Below, in pieces: positions 7,928 to 16,967 of a stretch of 64,000 nt of DNA (within the stretch, counting starts at the first letter, position 1; every line of letters starts with the position of its first letter). The stretch comes from Amycolatopsis thermoflava N1165 (GTDB taxonomy: Bacteria > Actinomycetota > Actinomycetes > Mycobacteriales > Pseudonocardiaceae), in the NCBI RefSeq assembly GCF_000473265.1, contig NZ_KI421511.1, positions 8,282,415 to 8,346,414 of the forward strand. Reading direction: 5' to 3'. The notes beneath the pieces were generated by a model, which worked only from the letters and a program-made list of their open reading frames with translations, had not been told where the DNA came from and did not search any database. Both the position numbers and the translations under genes were made by a program.

Positions 7928-9346
7928 GTGGGCGAATCGACATCGGAGTGCGCCGGGCTGGCCGGTGGCCGCGCGGGACACCGGCGACTGGCCGAGCTGA
8001 TCCCGCTGGTCCTCGACGCGATGGGCGCGGGGGCCGTGGAACGCGGCGGGCCGGGCCCGGCGGGCGGGCCTGCCGCCGTCGCGGCCGGGGTGGCGGCACT
8101 GACCGGCGCGGAACCCCTGGCCGGGGCCACCGGTGTCGGAGCCGAGCAAGCGCTTTCCGAAATGTCCCGGCTGCTGGCCGCGGGCTCGGTCGACCCCGCC
8201 GACCCGGCGTGCGCGGCGCACCTGCACTGCCCGCCGCTCGCCGTCGCCGTGGCCGCCGACGTCGTGGCGAGCGCGCTCAACCCGTCGATGGACTCGTGGG
8301 ACCAGGCGCCGGTGGCGAGCGAGATCGAACGCGAGCTGGTCACCCTGATCGCCCGGCTCTGCTACCCGGACGCCCCCGCGCCGGACGCCGTCGTCACCAC
8401 CGGCGGCACCGAGTCGAACCTGCTCGGGCTGCTGCTCGCGCGCGAGCCGGAGCCGGCCGTCCGCCCGGTGTGCGGGCGCAACGCCCACCACAGCGTGGCC
8501 CGTGCCGCGTGGCTGCTCGGCCTGCCCGCGCCGGTCCTGGTGGACTGCGACGGCGAACGCATGCGGCCCGCCGCGCTGGCGGAGACCCTGCGCGAACTCG
8601 GCTCGCCCGCGGTCGTGGTCGCCACCGCGGGCACCACCGACACCGGCGAAATCGACCCGCTGCGCGAGCTCGCGGCGGTCTGCCGTCGGCACAACGCGCG
8701 CCTGCACGTCGACGCCTCCTACGGCGGTCTCGCCCTGTGCAGCGCGAAGCTGAAGCCCCTGCTCGACGGACTCGACGAAGCGGACTCCGTCGCGCTGGAC
8801 GCCCACAAGTTCGGCTGGCAGCCCATTTCCGCGGGCCTGCTCGCGGTGCGCGACGCCGCGGACCTCTCGGCGTTGTCCGTGCGCGCCGAGTACCTCAACG
8901 CGGACGACGACACCGAGGCCGGGCTGCCGGACCTGCTCGGCCGCTCCATCCGCACGTCCCGCCGCCCCGACGCGTTCCGGATGGCCGTCACCCTGCGGGC
9001 GCTCGGCATCGACGGCATGGGCGCGCTCGTCGAGCACTGCTGCGCCACCGCGGCCGAAGTCGCGGCCATGATCGAGCGGCACCCGGGCCTGCGGTTGTGG
9101 GGCGCGCCGACGTTGTCCACCGTGCTGTTCAAACCGGTGGACGCCGACGACGAAACGGTCGCGCGGGTGCGCCGCACGTTGCTGGAGGCAGGCACCGCGA
9201 TCGTCGGCAGGGCAACGATGTCCGACGGCGTGTGGCTCAAGCTGACCCTGCTGCACCCGCACGCGAGCGCCGAGGACTACCGGCCGCTGCTGGAGTCGGT
9301 GGTCGCGGCCGCCGCGGCGCAGTCCGCCGAGGTGGTCCTGCGGTGA
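7928..9346 (+). CDS. PLP-dependent (group II) decarboxylase of siderophore biosynthesis, DesA-like
   Basis: A 472-residue group-II PLP decarboxylase. It has TTGGTESNLLGL (phosphate binding), HHSVARAAWLLG, DASYGGLA, and the PLP lysine in LDAHKFGWQP (about K294). Relatives are DesA-type lysine/ornithine decarboxylases and 2,4-diaminobutyrate decarboxylases, which supply the diamine (cadaverine or putrescine) for hydroxamate siderophores. The GTG at 7928 is preceded by AAGGAGCG and the iron box. Its stop overlaps the N-hydroxylase start by 4 bp. Substrate (Lys, Orn or Dab) cannot be decided by eye. Confidence 0.88.
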   Translation: MGESTSECAGLAGGRAGHRRLAELIPLVLDAMGAGAVERGGPGPAGGPAAVAAGVAALTGAEPLAGATGVGAEQALSEMSRLLAAGSVDPADPACAAHLHCPPLAVAVAADVVASALNPSMDSWDQAPVASEIERELVTLIARLCYPDAPAPDAVVTTGGTESNLLGLLLAREPEPAVRPVCGRNAHHSVARAAWLLGLPAPVLVDCDGERMRPAALAETLRELGSPAVVVATAGTTDTGEIDPLRELAAVCRRHNARLHVDASYGGLALCSAKLKPLLDGLDEADSVALDAHKFGWQPISAGLLAVRDAADLSALSVRAEYLNADDDTEAGLPDLLGRSIRTSRRPDAFRMAVTLRALGIDGMGALVEHCCATAAEVAAMIERHPGLRLWGAPTLSTVLFKPVDADDETVARVRRTLLEAGTAIVGRATMSDGVWLKLTLLHPHASAEDYRPLLESVVAAAAAQSAEVVLR

Positions 9347-10623
9347 CTCCGGTCGATCTGGCCGGGGTCGGAATCGGCCCGTTCAACCTGTCGCTGGCCG
9401 CGCTCGCCGAGCCGGTCGACGACCTGACCGTCGCGGTGTACGACCGCTGCCCGGAGTTCCGCTGGCACCCCGGCCTGTTGCTCGACGGCGTGACCCTGCA
9501 GGTGCCGTTCCTGGCCGACCTGGTGTCGCTGGCCGACCCGACCAGCGCGCTGTCCTTCCTGAACTACCTCCGCGCGAAGGACCGGCTGTTCCCGTTCTAC
9601 TTCGCCGAACGCTTCCACATCCCGCGCGCGGAGTACGACGACTACTGCCGCTGGGTGTCGCAGCGGCTGGACAGCTGCCGGTTCGGCACGGACATCACCG
9701 GGATCGAGTGGCGCGACGGGTTGTTCCGGCTGCGCTCGGCCGCCGGGGAGATCAGCGCGCGCAACGTCGTGCTCGGCATCGGCACCGAACCCCGCGTCCC
9801 GGAGCCGTTGCGCGCTCTCGCGGACGATCCGGACGCGCCGGTGATCCACTCCGCGGAGTACCTGTCCGAGCGGGAACGGCTGCTGGCGCTGCCCGCGGTG
9901 ACCGTCGTCGGCTCGGGCCAGTCCGGCGCGGAGGTGTTCCTGGACCTGCTGCGGCACCGCAAGCAACCGGACGGGCTGCGGTGGGTGACGCGGACGGTGT
10001 CGTTCGCGCCGATGGAGTACTCCAAGCTCGGGCTGGAGCAGTTCACGCCCGACTACACGCGCTTCTTCCACCGCCTGCCGGAGGCCGAGCGCGACCGGCT
10101 GCTGCCCGCGCAATGGCAGCTGTACAAGGGAATCGACGCCGACACCATCGCCGACATCCACGACGAGCTCTACCGCCGCTCGGTGGGCGGCGGCTGGCCC
10201 GGCGTCACGCTGACGCCCGGCGTGGAGGTGGTGTCCGCGCGGCGCGACGGCGAGCGGATCGCGCTGGGCCTGCGGCACCGGCAGGAAGGCAGCACCGCGA
10301 CCTGGGTGACCGACGCGGTCGTCGCCGCCACCGGCTACCGGGAGCGGCCGCTGGACGGGCTGCTCGGGCCGCTGGCGGACGCGGTCGCCCGCGACGGCAG
10401 CGGCCGCGCGGTCGTCGAGCGCGACTACCGGCTGCGGCTCGCGCCGGAGATCGGCGGCGCGATCTTCGTGCAGAACGCCGAACGGCACACGCACGGGGTC
10501 GGCGCGCCGGACCTCGGGCTGGCGGCGTGGCGGGCCGCCTCGATCGTCAACGCGGTCTGCGGCCGCACCGTCTACCGGTTGCCGTCGCGCACGGCATTCA
10601 CGCGGTTCGGGTTGGAGGAGTGA
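9343..10623 (+). CDS. SidA/IucD/PvdA-family FAD N-hydroxylating monooxygenase, DesB-like
   Basis: A 426-residue flavin N-hydroxylase. The FAD motif is GVGIGPFNLSLAAL at the N-terminus, followed by the family-specific FRWHPGLLLDGVTLQVPFLADLV and the NADPH motif VVGSGQSGAEV near residue 190. The C-terminal ATGY (VAATGYRERPL) and NAERHTHGVG are also present. These enzymes hydroxylate the free amine of lysine, ornithine or a diamine to make the hydroxamate nitrogen. The gene is translationally coupled on both sides. Together with the decarboxylase, a hydroxylated cadaverine/putrescine is the expected product. Confidence 0.92.
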   Translation: MTPVDLAGVGIGPFNLSLAALAEPVDDLTVAVYDRCPEFRWHPGLLLDGVTLQVPFLADLVSLADPTSALSFLNYLRAKDRLFPFYFAERFHIPRAEYDDYCRWVSQRLDSCRFGTDITGIEWRDGLFRLRSAAGEISARNVVLGIGTEPRVPEPLRALADDPDAPVIHSAEYLSERERLLALPAVTVVGSGQSGAEVFLDLLRHRKQPDGLRWVTRTVSFAPMEYSKLGLEQFTPDYTRFFHRLPEAERDRLLPAQWQLYKGIDADTIADIHDELYRRSVGGGWPGVTLTPGVEVVSARRDGERIALGLRHRQEGSTATWVTDAVVAATGYRERPLDGLLGPLADAVARDGSGRAVVERDYRLRLAPEIGGAIFVQNAERHTHGVGAPDLGLAAWRAASIVNAVCGRTVYRLPSRTAFTRFGLEE

Positions 10624-10625
10624 GC

Positions 10626-12380
10626 GTGGAAACTGCCCAGGCGTGGCGCGCGGCCGGCACGCTGATCGTGCACAAGATGCTCGGCGAACTGTCCTACGAG
10701 GGCCTGTTCCGCCCCGAGCCGGCCGACGACGAGGAGCGCAGGCTGTGGCGGCTGAAGCTGCCCGAGGTGACCTACGAGTTCCGGGCCCGGCGCGGCGCGT
10801 TCGAGTCGTGGACGGTGGAGCCCGGGTCCGCGTTGCGGGACGGCGAACCGGCGACCGACCCCCGGGTGCTGGTGGTGGACGCGCGCAAGGAGCTGGGCCT
10901 GTCCGGGTTGCGGCTGGCGGACGTGCTGGCCGAGCTGACCGCCACGGTGACCAACGAGGCCGCCCGCCTGCGCCGCGCGCCCAGCGCCGCAGAACTGTCC
11001 ACGATGGACTACAACCTCGCCGACGGGCACCTGACCGGGCATCCGCGGCTGGTGCTCAACAAGGGCCGGGTCGGGTTCTCCGCGGACGACCGCGCCCGGT
11101 ACGCGCCGGAGGCCGGGGCCGACGTGCGCCTGCGGTGGTTCGCCGTGCACCGGGACCACGCGCGGTTCCGCTGCGTCGAGGAGCTTTCGGCCGAGCGGTT
11201 GTTCGCCGGGGAGCTGGACGACGACCAGCGCGCCGAGTTCACCCGCATCGCCGACCCCGCGGAGTACGTATGGGTGCCCGTGCACCCGTGGCAGGCGGAC
11301 GAGGTCCTCAGCACGCTCTACGCCGGTGAACTCGCCACCGGGGTCGTGGTCGAACTGGGCGAGTCCCGCGACGCCTACCGTCCACACCAGACAGTCCGGA
11401 CGCTGGCGAACGTGTCCCGGCCGGACCGGCACGACGTCAAGACCGCGGTCTCGGTGCGCAACACGCTCGTCTACCGCGGGCTCGCCTCCGGTGCGACGCT
11501 CGCCGGGCCCGCCGTGACGAGCTGGCTCAAGCGGGTCGGTGCGGCGGATCCGCTGCTCACCGAGAAATACCGGTTCGAACTGCTCGGCGAGGTCGCGAGC
11601 GTGTCGGTCGAGCACCCGCTGTTCGGCGCCATCGACGAGCTGCCGTACCGGTTCCACGAAACGCTCGGCGCGCTGTGGCGCGAACCGCTGCTGTCGCGGC
11701 TGGCCGAGGGGGAGCAGGCGATCTCGTTCGCCGCGCTGCCCTACCGCGACCCGGACGGCGCGTCGGTCGTCACGGGGCTGATCGAGCGCTCCGGCTGGGG
11801 CGCGGAACGCTGGCTCGGCACGGTGTTCGACCTGCTGCTCACCCCGCTGCTGCAGTGGCTGCTGCGCTACGGCGTCGGGTTCTGCCCGCACGGCCAGAAC
11901 CTGATCCTGATCGTCGACGAGCACGGGCGGCCGCTGCGCGTGGCGATCAAGGACTTCGCGCAGGGCGTCGACCTCCTCGACGAGGACCTGGACTGCTACC
12001 GGCTGCTCGCGCCGGAGGCCGCCGACGAGATGCTGCGCTGGCCGGCGCACCTGCTCGCGCAGTCGCTGTTCAGCTCGGTGTTCTCCGGGCAGCTGCGGTT
12101 CTGGGCCGAGATCCTGCTCGACGACCAGGCCTTCCCGCGGGCGCGGTTCTGGGAGCTGGTGCGCGACGTCGTCGGCCGCTACCGCGCGGAAAACCCGGAC
12201 GTGGCCGAGCGGTTCGACCGGTGCCTGCTGTTCGCGCCGGACGTCGAGCGCGTCACGCTGAACCGGGAACACCTGGCCGGGCAGGGTTTCGACAAGGTCG
12301 ACCGCGACGACGAGTTCGACGTGCGGTGGGGCCGCGTGCCGAACCCGCTGCACGCCCCGGACCCGGCGGGGGCGTGGTGA
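10626..12380 (+). CDS. IucA/IucC-family NRPS-independent siderophore synthetase
   Basis: A 584-residue NIS synthetase. It shows the ATP-binding G-H-P-x4-NKGRVGF segment (about residue 138), HPWQADE (about 220), KTAVSVRNTLVYRGL, and GVGFCPHGQNLILI (about 422) with RVAIKDFAQGVDLL following, all conserved in IucA/IucC/DesD proteins. The family adenylates a carboxylate and condenses it with a hydroxylamine or amine. Length and the preceding decarboxylase and N-hydroxylase genes point to a DesD-like oligomerising/cyclising enzyme. The GTG start lies 2 bp after the previous stop. Confidence 0.9.
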   Translation: METAQAWRAAGTLIVHKMLGELSYEGLFRPEPADDEERRLWRLKLPEVTYEFRARRGAFESWTVEPGSALRDGEPATDPRVLVVDARKELGLSGLRLADVLAELTATVTNEAARLRRAPSAAELSTMDYNLADGHLTGHPRLVLNKGRVGFSADDRARYAPEAGADVRLRWFAVHRDHARFRCVEELSAERLFAGELDDDQRAEFTRIADPAEYVWVPVHPWQADEVLSTLYAGELATGVVVELGESRDAYRPHQTVRTLANVSRPDRHDVKTAVSVRNTLVYRGLASGATLAGPAVTSWLKRVGAADPLLTEKYRFELLGEVASVSVEHPLFGAIDELPYRFHETLGALWREPLLSRLAEGEQAISFAALPYRDPDGASVVTGLIERSGWGAERWLGTVFDLLLTPLLQWLLRYGVGFCPHGQNLILIVDEHGRPLRVAIKDFAQGVDLLDEDLDCYRLLAPEAADEMLRWPAHLLAQSLFSSVFSGQLRFWAEILLDDQAFPRARFWELVRDVVGRYRAENPDVAERFDRCLLFAPDVERVTLNREHLAGQGFDKVDRDDEFDVRWGRVPNPLHAPDPAGAW

Positions 12381-13702
12381 GAGCGCCGCGCCCGGTCGGG
12401 CCACGCACGCTCGCCGAGCGGGAGACGGCCGCGCGGGGCATGCGCGCGGCGCTGGACCGGGGCGACGTGCCGCGGGTGCTGCTGCTCGTGCCCGACCCGC
12501 ACGCCCGGTTCGCCGCGGTCGAGCTGTCCGGGCGGTTCGTGACCGAGGAGGTGCTCAGCGGCGGCTACGGGATCTGCACGTACGTCTTCGCCTGGGACGT
12601 CGAGCGCGAGGCGCTGCCACTCGGCGCGGACAGCCCGCTGGCCCGCTACGTCGACGGCTACGGCGACCTGCGGATGCGGCCCGATCTGGCGACGATCACC
12701 GCGTTGCCGGACGGGGTGTGCGGCATCGTGTGCGACGTCGAGTGGCCGGACGGCGAACCGGCGCGGGCGGCTCCGCGCCGGGTCCTGACCGAGCAGCTGA
12801 CGGCGCTGGAATCGCTCGGGTACGTGCCGTCGGCGGGGCTCGAGCACGAGGTCGTGTTCAGCGACGCCGACGGGCCGCTGAGCGCGCACGGCGTGGACTA
12901 CGCGGTCGGCGGGACCGAGCGGATGCGGCCGCTGTTGCGGGATCTGCGCGTGGCGCTGGAGCGGTCCGGCCTGGGTGTCGAGTCCGCGCGCGCGGAGTGC
13001 CATCCGGGTCAGTACGAGATCGTGCTGCGGCACCGGGACGCGCTCGCGGCGTGTGACGACGCCTTGTTGCAGCAGTTGATCGTGCGGTCGGTGGCCGCGG
13101 AGCACGGGGTGTCCGCAGCCTACCTGGCGGCGCCGGAGCCCGGGCAGGGGTGTTCCTGCCACGTGCACCTGTCGCTGTCTTCCCTCGCGGGGGAGCCGGC
13201 GTCGGGGCACGGGACCGCGTTGTCGCCGGTGATGGCGTCCTTCCTCGCCGGGGTGCTGCGGGACGCGGCGGCGCTCGCGCCGGTGTGGGCGCCGACCTGG
13301 AACAGCTACGTGCGGCTGCGGACTGCGCCGTTCTCCCCGCGGGAGCTGCGGTGGGGTGTCGACGACCGGACGGCGTCGGTGCGGGTGGCCGGGCGGGACG
13401 CCTCGCTGCGGCTGGAGTTCCGGTTCGCCGGCGCCGACGCGCAACCGCACCTGGTGGTCGCAGCGCTGCTCGCGGCGGGCCGGGCGGGCGTCGAGGAGGC
13501 ACTGCCGCTGCCGCCCGCGGGGGAGGTGCTGGGCGCGCTGCCGGGGGCGCCGTGGGAGGCGCTGTCCGGGCTGGACCGGGTCGCGAAGCTGCTGGGTGAC
13601 GAGGTCGCGGCTCAGCAGGAGGCGTTGCTGCGGGCCGAACTGGCGGCCGGCTGCTCCGCGGTCACCGACTGGCAGCGCCGGCGGGGCGCCTTGCGGGCAT
13701 GA
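12377..13702 (+). CDS. glutamine-synthetase-family ligase in siderophore operon
   Basis: A 441-residue GS-fold protein. The metal and substrate motifs are recognisable though divergent: GLEHEVVF (ExE), E-C-H-P-G-Q-Y-E (about residues 206-213, for GS N-x-P-G-Q-x-E), GCSCHVHLSL (about 258-267, for GSGMHVHQSL) and RLEFRFAGADAQPHL (RxExR). The first ~100 residues correspond to the GS beta-grasp domain. It resembles gamma-glutamylamide/polyamine synthetases more than housekeeping GlnA. The GTG overlaps the NIS synthetase stop, so it is the fourth gene of the iron-regulated operon. A role in attaching an acid to the diamine or siderophore is inferred. Confidence 0.8.
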   Translation: MRAPRPVGPRTLAERETAARGMRAALDRGDVPRVLLLVPDPHARFAAVELSGRFVTEEVLSGGYGICTYVFAWDVEREALPLGADSPLARYVDGYGDLRMRPDLATITALPDGVCGIVCDVEWPDGEPARAAPRRVLTEQLTALESLGYVPSAGLEHEVVFSDADGPLSAHGVDYAVGGTERMRPLLRDLRVALERSGLGVESARAECHPGQYEIVLRHRDALAACDDALLQQLIVRSVAAEHGVSAAYLAAPEPGQGCSCHVHLSLSSLAGEPASGHGTALSPVMASFLAGVLRDAAALAPVWAPTWNSYVRLRTAPFSPRELRWGVDDRTASVRVAGRDASLRLEFRFAGADAQPHLVVAALLAAGRAGVEEALPLPPAGEVLGALPGAPWEALSGLDRVAKLLGDEVAAQQEALLRAELAAGCSAVTDWQRRRGALRA

Positions 13703-14897
13703 CCGGCATCGGCAGCTCGCGGGCCTTCTGGCGGGGGATCGCGAAGGCCAGCAGCAGGGCGACGCCGACCAGGACGTAGGTGGCGGCGGACAGCTGCTCG
13801 GGGAACGTCCAGTCGCGGTGCACGACCGGGAAGTCGGTCTCCGGCAGGTTGTGGAACGGCGCCCAGACGAAGAACACCGCGGTCAGCGCGCCCCAGGCGA
13901 ACCAGGCCACGGCGAGCCAGGAGCGTTCCAGCGCGCGGCGCACGGTGACACCGAGCACCACCACCAGCGCCGGGACCACCCACACGTAGTAGTGCGACCA
14001 CGAGGTGGGGGAGACGAGCAGGGCCAGGCCGGCGTTGGCCATCAGCGCGAGGGCCGGCTCGGCGCGGCGCATCGCGTTCGCGACCAGCGCCAGCAGGCCG
14101 AGCACCAGCACGATCCACACGGCCTTCTCGGCCGCGCCGGTCAGCCCGGTGCGCACGATGACCGCTTCGATGGCCTGGTTGGTGGCGAACGCGGTGCCGC
14201 TGACGCCGCCGCCGCTCAGGCCGCCCTGGAACCAGTAGTGGATGGAGCCGCCGAAGTCCGCGACGAACCCGATCACGGTGGCGACGCCGAACGTGATGGC
14301 CGAGGTGACGGCCGACCGGTAGTCGCGGCGGATCAGGAAGAACAACACGAACGCGGCCGGGGTGAGCTTGAGGGCCGCCGCCAGCCCGATGCCGAACCCG
14401 CGCGGCCAGACGGTGCGCCCGGCCAGGCAGTCGATCGTGACCAGGGCCATCATGATGATGCTGACCTGCCCGAAGCCGAACGTCTGGCTCACCGGCTCGA
14501 GGAAGACGGTCAGCGGAAGCACGACCGACGCGACGGCGACGCCCCCGTCCCGCCCGAGCTGCGGCCGGACCGCGCGGGCGACCAGGTAGACGGTGACGAA
14601 CATGCTGAGGCCGTTGAGGATGTACAGGGTCACCACGGAGGCGTCCCACGGCAGCATCGCCAGCGGCGACAGCAGCAGCGCGGCGAACGGCGGGTAGACG
14701 AACGGCAGCTCCGCGCCGTTGGCGACCTCCGGCAGGGTGCCGTACATGTCGCGGCCGTCCCACCAGGCCTGCACGCCGTAGCGGTAGACCTCGAGGTCGA
14801 TCTGGGGGCGGGTGGGCAGGTAGTGCATCATGCCCTGCACCGCGAAGAAGAGCCAGACCGCACAGGGCACCGGGACCAGCCACAGGTATTTGCGCAT
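13662..14897 (-). CDS. GT87-type polyprenyl-phosphate mannosyltransferase (DUF2029)
   Basis: A 411-residue polytopic membrane protein with about ten hydrophobic segments. The N-terminus (MRKYLWLVPVPCAVWLFF...) leads into a first periplasmic loop with D-L-E-V-Y-R-Y-G (the conserved DxxxY-type acidic motif of GT87) and VYPPFAALLLSPLA. GT87 enzymes such as PimE transfer mannose from polyprenyl-phosphomannose to lipoglycans or other envelope acceptors. It converges on and overlaps the GS-like gene by 41 bp. No neighbouring glycosylation genes identify the acceptor. Confidence 0.85.
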   Translation of the reverse strand: MRKYLWLVPVPCAVWLFFAVQGMMHYLPTRPQIDLEVYRYGVQAWWDGRDMYGTLPEVANGAELPFVYPPFAALLLSPLAMLPWDASVVTLYILNGLSMFVTVYLVARAVRPQLGRDGGVAVASVVLPLTVFLEPVSQTFGFGQVSIIMMALVTIDCLAGRTVWPRGFGIGLAAALKLTPAAFVLFFLIRRDYRSAVTSAITFGVATVIGFVADFGGSIHYWFQGGLSGGGVSGTAFATNQAIEAVIVRTGLTGAAEKAVWIVLVLGLLALVANAMRRAEPALALMANAGLALLVSPTSWSHYYVWVVPALVVVLGVTVRRALERSWLAVAWFAWGALTAVFFVWAPFHNLPETDFPVVHRDWTFPEQLSAATYVLVGVALLLAFAIPRQKARELPMPVMPARRPAGAASR

Positions 14898-14967
14898 CAG
14901 GCCCTACTGTAGAGATTCGGTAACGCCCGCTCGCGGCGTGGTGCCCGCTCCCGGTCCGCGGAGATCG

Positions 14968-15190
14968 TCAGGACAGCAGGATGATCTTGCCGAACTTGCC
15001 CGGCCGGGCGAGGCCGGTGTCGGCGCCGTCGAACTGGCCGAGCGGAAAGGTCGCCTCGATGGGCACCCGCAAGCGCCCCTCGGTCCGGTGCCTGCTGCAG
15101 ATCAGCGGCGTTGAGGCAGGCGGCCCGCACCCGGACCACCACGCTCCCCGGCCCCGCGACCGGTCCAGCGCAGGATGTCCGCAAGCGCAC
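14968..15190 (-). pseudogene. NADPH:quinone oxidoreductase remnant with internal deletion
   Basis: One frame encodes the N-terminal zinc-less ADH/quinone reductase motif VVVRVRAACLNAADL. A different frame just downstream encodes the C-terminal end RVPIEATFPLGQFDGAD...GKFGKIILLS and a stop at 14968. The roughly 250-residue NADPH-binding middle is missing. The gene is thus a fused head and tail left by an internal deletion, not a short functional protein. Confidence 0.75.
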
Positions 15191-15218
15191 GACAGAACGT
15201 CCGGGCGCGCGCCGCAGC

Positions 15219-16184
15219 TCAGGCGATGCCGGCCCGCCGGTGCACCCGGCGGTAGGCCGACGGCGGCGTCCCGCACAGCTCCACGAACGCCTGCCGCAGC
15301 GTCTCGGCCGAGCTGAACCCGCACCGCCGCGCGACGGCGGTCAGCGGCAGGTCCGTGGTGGCCAGCAGCTGGGACGCGGCCTCGGTTCGCGCCCGTCTGA
15401 CGAACCGGCCCGGCGGCGTTCCGAGGTGCTCCTGGAACAGCCTCGTCAGCTGCCGCTCGCTCAGCCCCGCCCGCTCCGCCAGCGTCCGGGTCGACAAATC
15501 GCCGTCCGGGTGTGCGGTGATGTGGGCCGCCAGGTCGGCCACCAGGCGGTGCTCGGGCGGCGGCGCGGCGAGGAACATGCTCACCTGCGCCTGGTTGCCC
15601 GGCCGCTGCAGGTAGGTGACCAGCCCGCGCGCCACCTCACGCGCCAGGCTCGGCCCGTGGTCGGCCTCGACGAACGACAGCGTCAGGTCCAGGCCGCTCG
15701 TCACGCCCGCGGCGGTGTGCACGTTGCCGTCCTGGACGAACAGCGGCGTCGGGTCGATGGTGACGTCGGGGTACCGCCGGGCGAGCATGCCGGCCCACAT
15801 CCAGTGCGTCGTCGCGCGCCGTCCGTTGAGCAGCCCCGCCGCGGCGAGCACGGAGGTCCCCGTGCAGACCGACGCGACCCGCCTGGCGGTCGCGGCGACG
15901 CGCCGCACGTGGGTGGTCAGCTTGACGTCCGCGGCGGCTTTCGCGTGCCCCGTGCCGCCCGCGACGATCAGGGTGTCGACCGGACCGCGGAGCCGGTCGA
16001 GCCGGTCCTGGGCGGCGAGCGTCAGGGTGTTCTGGCAGCGGATCGGTCGGCCGTCGAGGCTGGCCAGGGTGACGTCGTAGGCCGGGGTGGCGCCGTAACG
16101 GTTGGCGGCGTCGAGGACGTCCGCCGGGCACGCGATGTCCAGCAGGGCGGATTCCTCGTACCCGACGATCACCATCCGGCGCAT
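15219..16184 (-). CDS. GlxA-family regulator (DJ-1/PfpI domain plus AraC HTH)
   Basis: A 321-residue protein. Residues 1-170 form a DJ-1/PfpI-like sensor with VASVCTGTSVLAAAGLL at the nucleophile elbow and THWMW. Residues about 215-315 are an AraC DNA-binding domain (TLAERAGLSERQLTRLFQEH, then LTAVARRCGFSSAETLRQAF). GlxA-type regulators often activate catabolic or DJ-1 genes nearby. It is transcribed divergently from a stand-alone DJ-1/PfpI gene 90 bp away, an obvious candidate target. Confidence 0.92.
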   Translation of the reverse strand: MRRMVIVGYEESALLDIACPADVLDAANRYGATPAYDVTLASLDGRPIRCQNTLTLAAQDRLDRLRGPVDTLIVAGGTGHAKAAADVKLTTHVRRVAATARRVASVCTGTSVLAAAGLLNGRRATTHWMWAGMLARRYPDVTIDPTPLFVQDGNVHTAAGVTSGLDLTLSFVEADHGPSLAREVARGLVTYLQRPGNQAQVSMFLAAPPPEHRLVADLAAHITAHPDGDLSTRTLAERAGLSERQLTRLFQEHLGTPPGRFVRRARTEAASQLLATTDLPLTAVARRCGFSSAETLRQAFVELCGTPPSAYRRVHRRAGIA

Positions 16185-16274
16185 GGCGCAAGCGTAGCCG
16201 TCTGTCCGACGACGATCCCAGGTTTTCGGACATCCGGCGTTAGTCGGGTTAGCGCACGCGCCAAGCTGCGACGC

Positions 16275-16967
16275 ATGAAGACGATCGCGTTCCTGCTGTA
16301 CCCCGGGCTCACGCCCCTCGACCTGATCGGCCCGCTCCAGGTCCTGTCGTCGTTGCGGCAGGCCGACCCGTCGTTCGAGACGGCGGTGGTGGCCGAGACG
16401 CTGGAGCCGGTGCCCACGGACGCCGTTGTGTCCCTCGGGGCGGACCGCACCTTCGAAGAGGTGCCGGCGCCGTACGCACTGGTGGTGCCGGGTGGGCAGG
16501 CCGGCACGCTCCGGGCGTTGACGAACGAGCGGTTGCTGGAGTACGTCCGCTCGGCGAGTGCGCAGGCGACCGTGACGGCGTCGGTCTGCACGGGCGCGCT
16601 GATCCTGGGCGCGGCCGGCCTGTTGAAGGGCAGGGAAGCCACCACGCACTGGTCGTTCCTGGAGGCGCTGCGCGAGTTCGGCGCGACGCCCGTGAAGCGC
16701 CGGTGGGTCGACGAGGGCGAGGTGCTGACCGCGGCGGGCGTCTCCGCGGGGATCGACATGGCACTGCACCTGGCGGCGCGCTTCAGCAATGTGGACGTCG
16801 CGAAGATGCTGCAGTTCGGAGTCGAGTACGACCCCGAGCCGCCCTTCGGACCGCTCGACTGGGCGGCCGCGCCGAGGGAGCTGTTCACCGGCCTGGCGGC
16901 GACCTGGGTGCAGGAGGCGCTGGCCGAGGCGCCGGAGCTCCAGAAGAGGCTGGCCGCGCGAGTGTGA
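16275..16967 (+). CDS. DJ-1/PfpI family protein
   Basis: A 230-residue class-I glutamine-amidotransferase-like protein: LLYPGLTPLDLIGPLQVLS, the nucleophile elbow SVCTGALILGAAGLLKG (Cys at about 111) and THWSFLEALREFG. The length and C-terminal extension (FGVEYDPEPPFG) match the isonitrile-hydratase (InhA)-like subgroup. Divergent from the GlxA regulator, which likely controls it. Substrate not determinable. Confidence 0.87.
   Translation: MKTIAFLLYPGLTPLDLIGPLQVLSSLRQADPSFETAVVAETLEPVPTDAVVSLGADRTFEEVPAPYALVVPGGQAGTLRALTNERLLEYVRSASAQATVTASVCTGALILGAAGLLKGREATTHWSFLEALREFGATPVKRRWVDEGEVLTAAGVSAGIDMALHLAARFSNVDVAKMLQFGVEYDPEPPFGPLDWAAAPRELFTGLAATWVQEALAEAPELQKRLAARV

Noticed and set aside
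6572..9262. Very long minus-strand frame (896 codons) opposite the LLM and decarboxylase genes
   Set aside because: Composition is the R/A/G/H-rich pattern of an antisense shadow in GC-rich DNA, and recognisable genes lie on the other strand.
12377..13702. Housekeeping glutamine synthetase GlnA
   Set aside because: Motifs are divergent, the gene is coupled to siderophore genes behind an iron box, and the protein is shorter and less conserved than GlnA1.
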